A DNA stretch of 64,000 nt from GCA-2731375 sp964344935. GTDB lineage: Bacteria; Pseudomonadota; Alphaproteobacteria; GCA-2731375. Within the stretch, counting starts at the first letter, position 1; the number at the start of each line of letters is the position of its first letter. Location: positions 1-64,000 of the forward strand of contig CAYFPL010000008.1 of NCBI GenBank assembly GCA_964344935.1, in the 5' to 3' direction. Below the pieces are notes generated by a model. It was given only the letters and a program-made list of their open reading frames with translations. It did no database searches and was not told where the DNA came from. Position numbers and translations under genes: made by a program. Shown in pieces: positions 1 to 9,844 of this stretch.

Positions 1-790
1 CCACCAGGGTGGCGAGGGCTTCGCCTTCCACGTCCTCGGCGATGATCAGCAGCGGCCGACCGGACTGGGCCACGGATTCAAGCACCGGCAGCATAGCCTG
101 CAGCGAAGACAACTTAGCTTCGTGGAGCAGGATGTAGGGGTCTTCCAGCTCGGTCACCATTTTGTCCGCATTGGTGATGAAGTAAGGCGAAAGATAGCCG
201 CGATCGAACTGCATGCCTTCGACCACGTCCAATTCCGTGTCCAGGCCCTTGGCCTCTTCCACGGTGATGACGCCTTCCTTGCCCACTTTTTGCATGGCCT
301 GGGCGATCATGTCGCCAATGTCGCTCTCGCCGTTGGCGGAAATGGTGCCCACCTGGCGAACTTCCGCTTCGGTGGAGATGGCCTTGGAACGCTTGGCCAG
401 ATGATCAACCACGGCGTCAACGGCTAGGTCGATGCCGCGGCGCAGATCCATCGGGTTCATGCCGGCGGCGACGGACTTGCAGCCCTCGCGCACGATGGAC
501 TGCGCAAGAACCGTTGCCGTGGTCGTTCCGTCGCCTGCTACATCAGAGGTTTTTGAAGCGACTTCCTTGACCATCTGGGCGCCCATGTTCTCGAACTTAT
601 CGGAAAGCTCGATTTCCTTGGCGACGGTAACGCCGTCCTTGGTGATGCGTGGCGCGCCGAAGGATTTGTCCAGGACCACATTGCGGCCCTTCGGGCCCAG
701 GGTGACCTTTACCGCGTCGGCGAGGATATCGACGCCGCGCAGCATTTTAGCGCGAGCATCAGTTTCAAAACGTACTTCTTTTGCAGCCAT
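1..790 (-). CDS. groEL: 60 kDa chaperonin GroEL (N-terminal part, cut by window edge)
   Basis: GroEL is the large chaperonin subunit, which refolds proteins in the ATP-driven GroEL14–GroES7 cage in the cytoplasm. Only the first 263 codons are present; the gene runs off the left edge in an open frame. It starts at the ATG at 790 (MAAKEVRFETDAR). Family hallmarks are LGPKGRNVVLD (about residues 31–41), the nucleotide-binding GDGTTTATVLA (about 86–96) and the apical-domain segment GYLSPYF. It lies 26 bp after the groES stop on the same strand, so the two form the usual groESL operon under the CIRCE/HrcA site upstream of groES. Identification is essentially certain. Confidence 0.98.
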   Translation of the reverse strand, partial: MAAKEVRFETDARAKMLRGVDILADAVKVTLGPKGRNVVLDKSFGAPRITKDGVTVAKEIELSDKFENMGAQMVKEVASKTSDVAGDGTTTATVLAQSIVREGCKSVAAGMNPMDLRRGIDLAVDAVVDHLAKRSKAISTEAEVRQVGTISANGESDIGDMIAQAMQKVGKEGVITVEEAKGLDTELDVVEGMQFDRGYLSPYFITNADKMVTELEDPYILLHEAKLSSLQAMLPVLESVAQSGRPLLIIAEDVEGEALATLV

Positions 791-816
791 TTGCTTTCAG
801 GGCTCCTTAATGCTGA

Positions 817-1104
817 CTAACCGATGACACCCATGATGTCGGATTCTTTCATGATGACGAGTTCTTCGCCGTCGATGGTCACTTCCGTACCGGCCCACTT
901 TCCGAACAGAACGCGATCGCCCGCCTGGACGTCGAGGGGCTGGATCTGGCCGTTTTCGCCCCGGGCGCCGTCGCCGGCGGCGATCACTTCGCCTTCCATG
1001 GGCTTTTCCTGTGCCGTAGCGGGAATGATGATGCCGCCCGCGGTCTTCTCCTCGCTGTCCAATCGACGGACCAACACGCGGTCATGCAGTGGCCTGATTT
1101 GCAT
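817..1104 (-). CDS. groES: 10 kDa co-chaperonin GroES
   Basis: GroES is the heptameric lid of the GroEL folding chamber. The 95-residue product has the normal length. It begins MQIRPLHDRVLVRR and carries the glycine-containing mobile loop (about residues 17–35, with TAGGIIIP) that docks onto GroEL. The basal barrel shows VQAGDRVLFGKWAGTEV, and the protein ends with the usual EESDIMGVI-like tail (here KESDIMGVIG). The start is set by a GGAGG box at 1111–1115, six bases before the ATG at 1104. It is the first gene of the groESL operon, with a consensus-like promoter and a CIRCE operator upstream. Confidence 0.98.
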   Translation of the reverse strand: MQIRPLHDRVLVRRLDSEEKTAGGIIIPATAQEKPMEGEVIAAGDGARGENGQIQPLDVQAGDRVLFGKWAGTEVTIDGEELVIMKESDIMGVIG

Positions 1105-1150
1105 CAGATACCTCCAAAAATTGCTGTTAACCTAGGTTTCTCGAGACTTG

Positions 1151-1177
1151 TTAGCACTCTAATGATGTGAGTGCCAG
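1151..1177 (-). promoter_or_regulatory. CIRCE operator (HrcA-binding inverted repeat)
   Basis: The top strand reads TTAGCACTC, nine bases, then GAGTGCCAG. CIRCE is TTAGCACTC-N9-GAGTGCTAA, so one arm is perfect and the other matches six of nine bases (only the outermost TAA differs). It lies between the -10 box and groES, in the transcription-start region, the normal place for repression by HrcA. hrcA itself is not in the window. Confidence 0.93.
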
Positions 1178-1178
1178 C

Positions 1179-1207
1179 TATATAGGCGGGCCCTTTTGCC
1201 CTGTCAA
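1179..1207 (-). promoter_or_regulatory. groESL promoter (sigma70-type)
   Basis: On the minus strand a perfect TTGACA (1207–1202) is followed, after exactly 17 bases, by TATATA (1184–1179). The CIRCE element starts immediately downstream, so HrcA bound there would block initiation. With groES starting at 1104, the untranslated leader would be roughly 65–70 bases and would contain the CIRCE repeat. Confidence 0.85.
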
Positions 1208-1318
1208 TAACTGAGGGCGCAGTTTTCAGTCGATTCGAACAAATCACGCCTCAACTGGACCCCGGCGTCCATTCACGGTTCAATGACGGCCAGATAAAAC
1301 AAAATGGAGGGAACGGAC

Positions 1319-2164
1319 ATGGACCTCGGTATCATGACTTTCAATACCGATTACGGCATTCGGGCGGATGAAATGGCCCGTGCGTTGGAGGATGCGGGAT
1401 ACGAGAGTTTTTGGGTGCCCGAGCATACACATATCCCGGCCGAACGCCGCTCACCTTATCCTGGCGGCGGCGAATTACCCCGGCCCTATTACCACATGGC
1501 CGATCCTTTCGTGTCCCTTGGCGCCGCGGCCGCGGTCACAAAGCGTCTGAAACTAGCCACAGGCATCTGCCTCGTGGTGGAGCGGGACCCCATTACCCTG
1601 GCCAAGGAAGTGGCTACACTGGACATGCTGTCCGATGGCCGATTTTTGTTCGGGATCGGCGCGGGCTGGAACGCAGAAGAAATGGAGAACCATGGCACTG
1701 CCTTCAAAGGCCGGTTTAAGTTAATGCGAGAACGTGTTGAAGCCATGAAGGTAATTTGGGCGGAAGAGCAGGCTAGCTATGAAAGCGAGCATGTCAAATT
1801 CGACCGCATCATCTCCTATCCGAAACCAGTGCAAGAACCCCATCCGCCGATCATATTCGGCGGGGCGACGCCCTTGGCGCGGCAACGGGTGGTGGATTTC
1901 TGCGACGGCTGGATGCCCATTGATGTGTTGCTGGACGATTTGCCCGACGCCATCGCCGATCTCCACCGCCGCGCCGAAGCCGCCGGGCGCGACCCCAAGA
2001 CCATTTCCGTGACCATGTTCGCCTTTGATGGCGGCGATGGCGATACCATTCTGCGTTACAACGATTTGGATATAGACCGTCTGGTCTTGGTGGCGCCCCG
2101 GGCCCGTGACGCCGCACTGGCTTTCGTGGACCGTTTCGCCGAAATGAACCAGCGGGTTGCCTAA
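1319..2164 (+). CDS. Luciferase-like (LLM class) flavin/F420-dependent oxidoreductase
   Basis: The 281-residue product is a TIM-barrel oxidoreductase of the bacterial luciferase superfamily. It starts MDLGIMTFNTDYGIRADEMA. The conserved barrel motifs are YESFWVPEHTHIP, LKLATGICLVVERDP, LDMLSDGRFLFGIGAGWN (cofactor phosphate loop) and HPPIIFGGATPLA. This pattern fits the Rv2161c-like subgroup (TIGR03619). Whether the cofactor is F420 or FMN cannot be told from sequence. I prefer the ATG at 1319 over the in-frame ATG at 1304 because GGAGGG at 1306–1311 is a well-spaced ribosome site for it. The gene stands alone and the substrate is unknown. Confidence 0.88.
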   Translation: MDLGIMTFNTDYGIRADEMARALEDAGYESFWVPEHTHIPAERRSPYPGGGELPRPYYHMADPFVSLGAAAAVTKRLKLATGICLVVERDPITLAKEVATLDMLSDGRFLFGIGAGWNAEEMENHGTAFKGRFKLMRERVEAMKVIWAEEQASYESEHVKFDRIISYPKPVQEPHPPIIFGGATPLARQRVVDFCDGWMPIDVLLDDLPDAIADLHRRAEAAGRDPKTISVTMFAFDGGDGDTILRYNDLDIDRLVLVAPRARDAALAFVDRFAEMNQRVA

Positions 2165-2274
2165 TCTGGTTGCGAATTCTGTGTTGCCCAATTTGTTGCC
2201 TAATATTTAGCCAAATTTGTGAAAATGCCCTATGCTGCCTTTTGAATCGGCAGATTTGGAGCGAGGGGGTAATC

Positions 2275-3576
2275 ATGATCCACAGACTAACAGGCGGCCT
2301 GGCAGTCGCACTTGCCATACTTTTTTGCAGTTTTCCGGGCAATGCGGCTGACGCGGCCCTAAGCGGCGCGGATACGGCATGGATCCTGACCGCCACTGCC
2401 CTGGTCCTGTTTATGACCTTGCCGGGGCTGGCGCTGTTTTACGGTGGCTTGGTGCGCTCCAACAATGTCCTCTCGGTGCTGATGCATTGTTTTGCCATTG
2501 CCTGCCTGATGTCGGTTCTTTGGTTGATCGGTGGTTATGCCCTGGCATTCGGTGACGGCGGCGGGGCGAATAAAGTGATCGGCGGGGCCGAAAAATGGTT
2601 CCTCGCCGGGATCGGCAAGGATGCCCTATCGGGCACCATTCCGGAGGTGCTGTTTGTCGCCTTCCAAATGACATTTGCCATCATCACGCCGGCCCTGATC
2701 GTCGGCGCCTATGTGGAGCGTATCAAGTTCGGCGCCGTGATGGTGTTTTCGGGCCTTTGGCTGATCGTGGTCTATGCTCCGGTTTGCCATTGGGTCTGGG
2801 GCGGTGGCTGGCTGTCCGATCTGGGCGTAATGGATTTCGCCGGCGGCATCGTAGTGCACGTCACCGCCGGTGCTTCGGCCCTGCTGCTGGCCAAGATTTT
2901 GGGCGGTCGGCGCGGCTTCCCCAAGGATTTGCGCCCGCCCCATAACCCCGGCATGACCATGATCGGGGCTTCGATGCTGTGGGTCGGCTGGTTCGGCTTC
3001 AACGCGGGCAGTGCCCTGGCCGCAGACGGCAGCGCCGCCATGGCCATGCTGGTGACCCATATTTCCGCTGCCACCGCCTCCATCGTCTGGGCTTTCCTGG
3101 AATGGCGCCGTTTCGGCAAGGCCTCCCTGGTCGGTATCGTCACCGGCATGGTGGCGGGCCTGGCGACCATTACACCGGCTTCCGGCTTCGTCGGCCCCGT
3201 GGGCGCGCTGTTCATTGGCCTATTCGCGGGCATCCTCTGCCATTTCGCCGTGGAATGGGTGAAACAGAAGATCAATATCGACGATTCCCTAGACGTCTTT
3301 GCCGTCCATGGCGTCGGCGGTGCGCTGGGCACCCTGTTGACGGCTTTCTTCGCCGCCACCGCCCTGGGCGGTATGGGACTGGCGGAAGGCACCTCCATGG
3401 GCTCGCAATTCGGTATCCAATTGCTGGGCGTCGTTGTGGTGCTGGTCTGGTCGGTGGTGGCCAGCTTCGTGTTGATCAAGATCGTCGAGGCCACCGTCGG
3501 ACTGCGGGTTGGCGACGAGGATGAGATCGAGGGCCTTGATCTGGTGGCCCACGGCGAGCGCGGCTATGATCTGTAA
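2275..3576 (+). CDS. amtB: Ammonium transporter (Amt family)
   Basis: This is an inner-membrane channel for ammonium uptake, 433 residues, with a cleavable-looking signal segment (about residues 1–24, ending FPGNAADA) and about eleven hydrophobic helices. Both pore histidines are visible in VVHVTAGAS and VFAVHGVGG, as is the ammonium-recruiting aspartate in GVMDFAGG. Residues ALFYGGLVRSNNVLS form the typical first-helix turn. The start at 2275 follows a GAGGGGGT box; the longer open frame upstream begins with TTG and lacks family similarity. It is followed 44 bp later by a PII gene, the partner that plugs the channel under nitrogen excess. Here the transporter precedes PII, whereas glnK usually comes first. 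Confidence 0.95.
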   Translation: MIHRLTGGLAVALAILFCSFPGNAADAALSGADTAWILTATALVLFMTLPGLALFYGGLVRSNNVLSVLMHCFAIACLMSVLWLIGGYALAFGDGGGANKVIGGAEKWFLAGIGKDALSGTIPEVLFVAFQMTFAIITPALIVGAYVERIKFGAVMVFSGLWLIVVYAPVCHWVWGGGWLSDLGVMDFAGGIVVHVTAGASALLLAKILGGRRGFPKDLRPPHNPGMTMIGASMLWVGWFGFNAGSALAADGSAAMAMLVTHISAATASIVWAFLEWRRFGKASLVGIVTGMVAGLATITPASGFVGPVGALFIGLFAGILCHFAVEWVKQKINIDDSLDVFAVHGVGGALGTLLTAFFAATALGGMGLAEGTSMGSQFGIQLLGVVVVLVWSVVASFVLIKIVEATVGLRVGDEDEIEGLDLVAHGERGYDL

Positions 3577-3620
3577 GGATTGATGGCGAAAAACCGGGAT
3601 ATATTGAGGAGATCCAAAGC

Positions 3621-3959
3621 ATGAAGATGATCATAGCGGTGATCAAGCCGCACCGTCTGGATCAGGTCCGCGATGCCCTGACCGCCATCGGTGTACATGG
3701 CCTGACGGTTTCAGAAGTGCGCGGCTACGGCCGCCAGGGCGGGCACACGGAAATCTACCGGGGCGCTGAGTACCAGGTGAATTTCGTGCCCAAGCTGAAG
3801 CTGGAACTGGCCGTGCCCAACGAACTTTCGGAACGGGTGGTGGAGGCGATCCGCGAAGCCGCCAACAATGACCAGATTGGCGACGGCAAGATCTTCGTCG
3901 CCGATCTAGAGCACGTGATGCGCATCCGCACAGGCGAAACCGGGGAAGCGGCGCTCTAG
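3621..3959 (+). CDS. glnK: Nitrogen regulatory protein PII (GlnK/GlnB family)
   Basis: PII is a trimeric signal protein sensing 2-oxoglutarate and ATP/ADP; next to amt it most likely gates the transporter. The product has the canonical 112 residues. Tyr51 of the T-loop (RGAEY), the uridylylation site, is present, as are the ligand residues Gln39, Lys58, Lys90 (GDGKIF) and Arg101/Arg103 (MRIRTGE). The T-loop base reads GRQGGHTE, with Gly at position 40 where many GlnB/GlnK proteins have Lys. The start has an upstream GAGGAG-like box. GlnK is preferred over GlnB because of the neighbouring amt gene. Confidence 0.94.
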   Translation: MKMIIAVIKPHRLDQVRDALTAIGVHGLTVSEVRGYGRQGGHTEIYRGAEYQVNFVPKLKLELAVPNELSERVVEAIREAANNDQIGDGKIFVADLEHVMRIRTGETGEAAL

Positions 3960-3985
3960 TCAGGCGCGCTCGAAAACCGCAGTTT

Positions 3986-4687
3986 TCAGGCCGCCAGGGC
4001 CAGCGCTTCCTTCACCCGGGCGATCTGGTCGGGCACCGAAATGTCTTTCTGCGAGGTGATGTCGCAGCCACGGTCCTCGAAAGCGTCATCGTCCGGATGA
4101 TCCCGGCGCCATTGGTCGATGAACTGGTCCCGCTCGCGGATCAATGCCTCGATTTCGGGCCGGAACAGGCGCACCATGGCGGTGACCCAGATGTTGGTCG
4201 GCCAGGACGGCCAGGCCATGTCCATCTCGAAGCGGTCCAGCATGCGGATGACGTCGTCCGCCCGATACCAATTATCGGCGGTGATCCAGCGGTTGGTGGT
4301 GAATAAGCCGATGGGGAAACCGGCCTGGTCCATGGAAATGGCGATCAGGTGGCTTAACTTGTCGTCTCGCTCGTGCATATAGGCGGCATCGGACTGTTCC
4401 ACCGGCCGGCAGTCCGCCGGCATGCCCTTTTCCCTTAGAAAGGTATGGAAGTGGCCGTGTTCGCCTTCCCTATGCGAATGATAATAGAACTGGGAATGGG
4501 TATCGGGGTCATAGATATCGCCGTCTGGATAATGGTTGAATTCGTAGAACGTCCCCTGCCCGCGCAGAACTTCGCCCACGACGTTGGAGCCGCCCTTCTC
4601 CAATACCCGGTAGCATTCCAATATCTGTGCCCCGGCCGACGCCATGTCTTCGAGCCGCTCCCGTGGCAGTTCCCCAAGATCCACCAT
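3986..4687 (-). CDS. Conserved protein of unknown function (DUF6969-like)
   Basis: The 233-residue soluble protein has no assigned function. Notable segments are ILECYRVLEKGGSNVVGEVL, GQGTFYEFNHYPDGDIYD, the histidine-rich SHREGEHGHFHTF, GLFTTNRWITADNW and MAWPSWPTNIWVTAMVRLF. These resemble a conserved proteobacterial family that I recall as DUF6969; the assignment is from memory. The ATG at 4687 is chosen because AGGAGGTG (4698–4691) sits six bases upstream; a longer frame beginning with TTG at 4765 has no good ribosome site. No signal peptide or membrane segment is seen. The histidine cluster could bind a metal, but that is a guess. Confidence 0.75.
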   Translation of the reverse strand: MVDLGELPRERLEDMASAGAQILECYRVLEKGGSNVVGEVLRGQGTFYEFNHYPDGDIYDPDTHSQFYYHSHREGEHGHFHTFLREKGMPADCRPVEQSDAAYMHERDDKLSHLIAISMDQAGFPIGLFTTNRWITADNWYRADDVIRMLDRFEMDMAWPSWPTNIWVTAMVRLFRPEIEALIRERDQFIDQWRRDHPDDDAFEDRGCDITSQKDISVPDQIARVKEALALAA

Positions 4688-4837
4688 TCCCACCTCCTGA
4701 ACTGAAGAGACTTGCAAGCGATCAAGGTTGCCCGAAGTGACGGAAAACGGATTGATCTGGGTCAAATCCCCCGATCACATCGTCTCACGAGTGGTTGAGC
4801 GCTGACGGAAACGGTTTTCGGATCGAGTGATGGGGAG

Positions 4838-4914
4838 TGGTGGGCCCGGCTGGACTCGAACCAGCGACCAGACCGTTATGAGCGGCCGGCTCTAACCAAC
4901 TGAGCTACAGGCCC
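4838..4914 (-). tRNA. tRNA with CAT anticodon, probably tRNA-Ile2 (lysidine-modified)
   Basis: A complete 77-nt cloverleaf is encoded with its 3' CCA. The seven-pair acceptor stem is GGGCCTG with CGGGCCC (one T–G pair). The D arm is GCTC/GAGC, the anticodon stem GGCCG/CGGTC (one G–T pair), the loop CTCATAA, and the T arm begins GCTGGTTCGAGTCC. The anticodon is at 4880–4878. A CAT anticodon can mean initiator Met, elongator Met or Ile2. The first acceptor pair is normal, so it is not an initiator. Pairs C4–G69 and C5–G68 are the elements TilS uses in E. coli to recognise tRNA-Ile2, so Ile2 reading AUA is favoured over elongator Met. Confidence 0.93.
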
Positions 4915-4957
4915 GTAACTCGCATCTTCGACGCCGTATATCAGACTGCCACGAGCT

Positions 4958-5030
4958 CGTCACTCCCGCGAATGCGGGAGTCCAGAGCAACCGTCACAGC
5001 ATATGGATTACCGCCTGCGCGGGAATGGCG
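4958..5030. repeat. REP-like double palindrome between tRNA and rpoD
   Basis: Two GC-rich palindromic units lie head to head in 73 bases. The first, 4963–4980, is CTCCCGC-GAAT-GCGGGAG, a perfect 7-bp stem. The second, 5007–5026, contains the imperfect CCGCCTGCGCGG. Flanking words GTCACTCCCGCG and GCGCGGGAATGGCGG are near-complements, like the CGTCATTCCCGC…GCGGGAATGACG intergenic repeats common in proteobacteria. The element ends nine bases before the rpoD stop codon and could serve as its transcript end. Only one copy is seen in this window. Confidence 0.6.
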
Positions 5031-5038
5031 GTGGGCAA

Positions 5039-7129
<2,091 letters not shown>

Positions 7130-7245
7130 GTATGTTCGCCCATTTTCACGCCCGGCCCCCAAATCTCCGTGCCGGCGCTATAAATTGTTGTGTCCTTTGC
7201 CCTAAAAGGCCGCAATCTTCATAACCCAATCCCGGAACACAACTC

Positions 7246-7268
7246 CCGGCGGTCCGGATTTCCGCCGG
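7246..7268 (-). other. Hairpin in the dnaG–rpoD spacer
   Basis: A perfect 7-bp inverted repeat (CCGGCGG, nine-base loop, CCGCCGG) begins eight bases after the dnaG stop codon. It has no run of T after it, so it is not a classical intrinsic terminator. A spacer hairpin could slow or partly stop transcription or protect the 3' end of the dnaG message, letting rpoD be expressed at a different level. This reading is inference. Confidence 0.35.
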
Positions 7269-7275
7269 TCGGTCG

Positions 7276-9147
7276 CTAAGTGTCCTCGAAACTGGCTGCT
7301 TCTGCCGTTGCTTCGTCGACCGCTGCTTTCAGGGCCAGGAAACGAGCCTGTGTCTTGTCCGTCATGTCGCGTCCGAAATCGTCCTCCGCCTGCTTAAGAT
7401 CACGGCGGAGATCATCCAGTCGGTGCCTACGGAAAACGCTCGTCCAGTCCTTCTTAACCCGTGCCAACTTCGCATCCGGTCGCGCGAACGGTTCAAGCAT
7501 CGCTATACCTGGGCCCGTCAACTCCTCAATAAGACGGCTGGAGGCATCTGCCGTTCCACCGTATTGGAGATTGTCTTTAAGGCCTTCAAGGTCAAGGGGC
7601 ACGCCGGAAGTCGCCTTTTCTATTATTGCCTGACGGATGTTGTCAAGTTCTGGTGAACTTAATCTTAACTGCCCCACATCTTCGAATACTTCATGGATCA
7701 GTTCCGGGTGATTGAGCAGCGCTGCGATCAAGAGGCGCTCGCGCGGCTGGGTATCCGCATCGCCACCCCGGCCCAGGCCCTTGTGGGCGGGAATGGGTGG
7801 CGAATAGAGTGCCGCTGGCCGCCAGCCTGCCCGGTTTTGCCGTGCAAATCCGCCAATTCGCCCCTCGCCGCGGGATTGCGCAGGGGCATACGCCCCATCC
7901 AGGCGTTTTTTGAAATGTTCGCCGTAATAACGTCGCACCGTATCGTCGCGGATTTGCCTTACCAGATCGCGCATATCCTTGCGCAGACCGGCCCATTGTT
8001 CCGGCGTCGACAGATCCCGCGTCTGCACCTGCATACGCCAAAGCATTTCCGATAGTGCCACGCCTTCGGCCAGAAGATCGTTGAAGGCGCTTGCGCCCCG
8101 GCTTTGCACCAGGCTGTCGGGGTCATCGCCCTCGGGCAGCATGACGAAGCGGAGGGAGTGGCCCGGTTTCAACAATGGCAAGGCCCGTTCAGCGGCGCGG
8201 TGGGCGGCCCGTTGACCGGCGGCATCGCCATCGAAACACAAGGACGGTTCCGCCACCAGGCGCCACAGGGCCGTCATTTGCTGTTCGGTCAGGGCCGTGC
8301 CCAGGGGCGCCACCGCAAATGGCAGGCCGGCCTGGTCCAGAGCGATGACGTCCATATAGCCTTCCACCACCACCAGGCAATCGCCGTCGCGGGCCGGCTT
8401 GCGGGCGTTGGATAGATTGTAAAGCAGTTCGCCCTTATGAAAGATCGGGGTTTCCGGAGAGTTAAGGTATTTCGCCCGCTGTTCGCCCAGGGCCCGGCCG
8501 CCGAAGGCCACCACACGGCCGCGGGCATCGGCAATGGGGAACATCAGCCGGTTGCGGAAGCGGTCATAGCTCTCGCCGCCGTCCTCGGGCTTGATCAAAA
8601 GGCCGGCCTCGATCAATTGCCCTTCTTCGAGACCGCGATCCATCAAGGTGCGCTTCAAGCGATCCCGTCCATCCGGTGCTAAGCCTAGATGAAAGCGGCT
8701 GATGGTGCCCTGGCTCAGGCCCCTGCCCTGCAGATAATCCCGCGCCGCCATTCCCGCCATGCCGGCCAATTGCCCCTCGAACCAATCGGCGGCGACCTGC
8801 ATGACGTCGTACAGATTCCGTCGCCGCTCCTCCGCCGCTTGGTCCCGGGGCTGGGAGCGGGGGACTTCCATACCCGCCTCAGCCGCCAGACGCTCAACGG
8901 CCTCCGGGAAGGACAGGCCCTCGGTGTTCATGACGAAGTCGATGGCGCCGCCATGGGCGGAGCAGCCAAAGCAGTGATAGAAGCCCTTGTCCTCGTTGAC
9001 CGTGAACGAAGGGGTTTTTTCATTGTGGAAAGGGCAAAGGCCGGTATGTTCGCGGCCGCGTTTGACAAGCTTCACCCGGCGCCCAATCAGATCGGCCAAT
9101 CCGATGCGGCTCCGCAACTCGTCCAGAAAATGTTCCGGTATGGCCAC
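7276..9147 (-). CDS. dnaG: DNA primase
   Basis: DnaG makes the RNA primers for chromosome replication with the DnaB helicase. The 623-residue protein shows the N-terminal CHC2 zinc ribbon with Cys38, His41, Cys59 and Cys62 (LCPFHNEKTPSF and FYHCFGC). The catalytic core carries the family motif RLMFPIADARGRVVAFGGR. The TOPRIM fold has CLVVVEGYMDVIALDQAG, followed by the acidic metal-binding segment CFDGDAAGQRAA. The C-terminal ~150 residues match a helicase-binding domain only loosely, as usual for this region. It starts with GTG at 9147 (MAIPEHFLDELR). The preceding yqeY stop is 23 bp away and rpoD follows. Confidence 0.97.
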   Translation of the reverse strand: MAIPEHFLDELRSRIGLADLIGRRVKLVKRGREHTGLCPFHNEKTPSFTVNEDKGFYHCFGCSAHGGAIDFVMNTEGLSFPEAVERLAAEAGMEVPRSQPRDQAAEERRRNLYDVMQVAADWFEGQLAGMAGMAARDYLQGRGLSQGTISRFHLGLAPDGRDRLKRTLMDRGLEEGQLIEAGLLIKPEDGGESYDRFRNRLMFPIADARGRVVAFGGRALGEQRAKYLNSPETPIFHKGELLYNLSNARKPARDGDCLVVVEGYMDVIALDQAGLPFAVAPLGTALTEQQMTALWRLVAEPSLCFDGDAAGQRAAHRAAERALPLLKPGHSLRFVMLPEGDDPDSLVQSRGASAFNDLLAEGVALSEMLWRMQVQTRDLSTPEQWAGLRKDMRDLVRQIRDDTVRRYYGEHFKKRLDGAYAPAQSRGEGRIGGFARQNRAGWRPAALYSPPIPAHKGLGRGGDADTQPRERLLIAALLNHPELIHEVFEDVGQLRLSSPELDNIRQAIIEKATSGVPLDLEGLKDNLQYGGTADASSRLIEELTGPGIAMLEPFARPDAKLARVKKDWTSVFRRHRLDDLRRDLKQAEDDFGRDMTDKTQARFLALKAAVDEATAEAASFEDT

Positions 9148-9170
9148 GTTTAACGCCCAGGGCCCCTCAA

Positions 9171-9626
9171 CTAACCGCCCAGCCGGCTCTTCACTTCGCC
9201 GGCCGCCTTGGCGAAATCCATGCGGCCCGCGTAACGCTCCTTCAACAGCGCCATGACGCCGCCCATATCCTTTAGGCTCGAGGCGCCCGCTTCCGCCACA
9301 ACTTCCGCCACGGCCGCGGCCATCTCTTCGCCGCCGATCTGTTCAGGCAGAAACTCCTCGATAATGGCGATTTCTTCCTCTTCCTGGGCGGCGAGTTCCA
9401 TGCGCCCGCCTTCTTGATAGAGAACCGTGGACTCCCGGCGCTGCTTAACCATTTTCTGCAGGATCGCCAGGATCTCTTCGTCACTTACCCCCTCGCCACC
9501 GCTTTCTGTCCGATTGGCGATGTCGCGGTCCTTGATAGCGGCCAAGATCAAGCGCACGGTGGCGACCCGGCGTTTGTCGCCGGCTTTTAGTGAGGTCGCC
9601 AGCATCTCGTTCAGACGGTCACGCAC
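9171..9626 (-). CDS. yqeY: GatB/YqeY domain-containing protein
   Basis: This 151-residue protein is a stand-alone version of the tRNA-binding YqeY domain found at the C terminus of the GatB amidotransferase subunit; its exact role is unsettled. Conserved stretches are KRRVATVRLILAAIKDRDI, VLYQEGGRMELAAQEEEEI and the C-terminal DMGGVMALLKERYAGRMDF. I place the start at GTG 9626 because GAGGAG (9638–9633) sits six bases upstream and the length then fits the family; a longer open frame starts 24 codons earlier. It is the first gene of the yqeY–dnaG–rpoD run. Confidence 0.9.
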   Translation of the reverse strand: MRDRLNEMLATSLKAGDKRRVATVRLILAAIKDRDIANRTESGGEGVSDEEILAILQKMVKQRRESTVLYQEGGRMELAAQEEEEIAIIEEFLPEQIGGEEMAAAVAEVVAEAGASSLKDMGGVMALLKERYAGRMDFAKAAGEVKSRLGG

Positions 9627-9766
9627 GTTTGGCTCCTCGAGTCTCTCCAGGGCTGCTTGCAGCCGAGGCAGGATAGAGGATAATAGTCTAAATGGCAAAC
9701 CGCAGCGGTTTCTTGAGAATTTTGTAAGCTATTGTATTTATTGTATTTTTCCCATATTGCCAGGCC

Positions 9767-9795
9767 TTGACGAGAACTTGTGGATTGCTTAATGT
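9767..9795 (+). promoter_or_regulatory. Putative carA promoter
   Basis: TTGACG (9767–9772) and TAATGT (9790–9795) are 17 bases apart. The -10 box is weak apart from the key first, second and last positions. The site lies in an AT-rich part of the yqeY–carA divergent spacer and would place the start about 40 bases before the carA ATG. Confidence 0.45.
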
Positions 9796-9844
9796 CCGCG
9801 CCAATTTGCCCGCCTCGGATGGCGCGGCCGGAGCCTAAATCGCG

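Noticed and set aside
2166..2274. Sigma54 (-24/-12) promoter before amtB
   Set aside because: I looked for GG-N10-GC in the leader, as expected for nitrogen control; the TTGC-rich stretch does not have the right spacing.
3972..3987. GAAAAC-CGCA-GTTTTC hairpin between the PII gene and the convergent unknown gene
   Set aside because: The stem is only six base pairs, AT-rich and lacks a T-run, and it overlaps the stop codon of the minus-strand gene; too weak to call a terminator.
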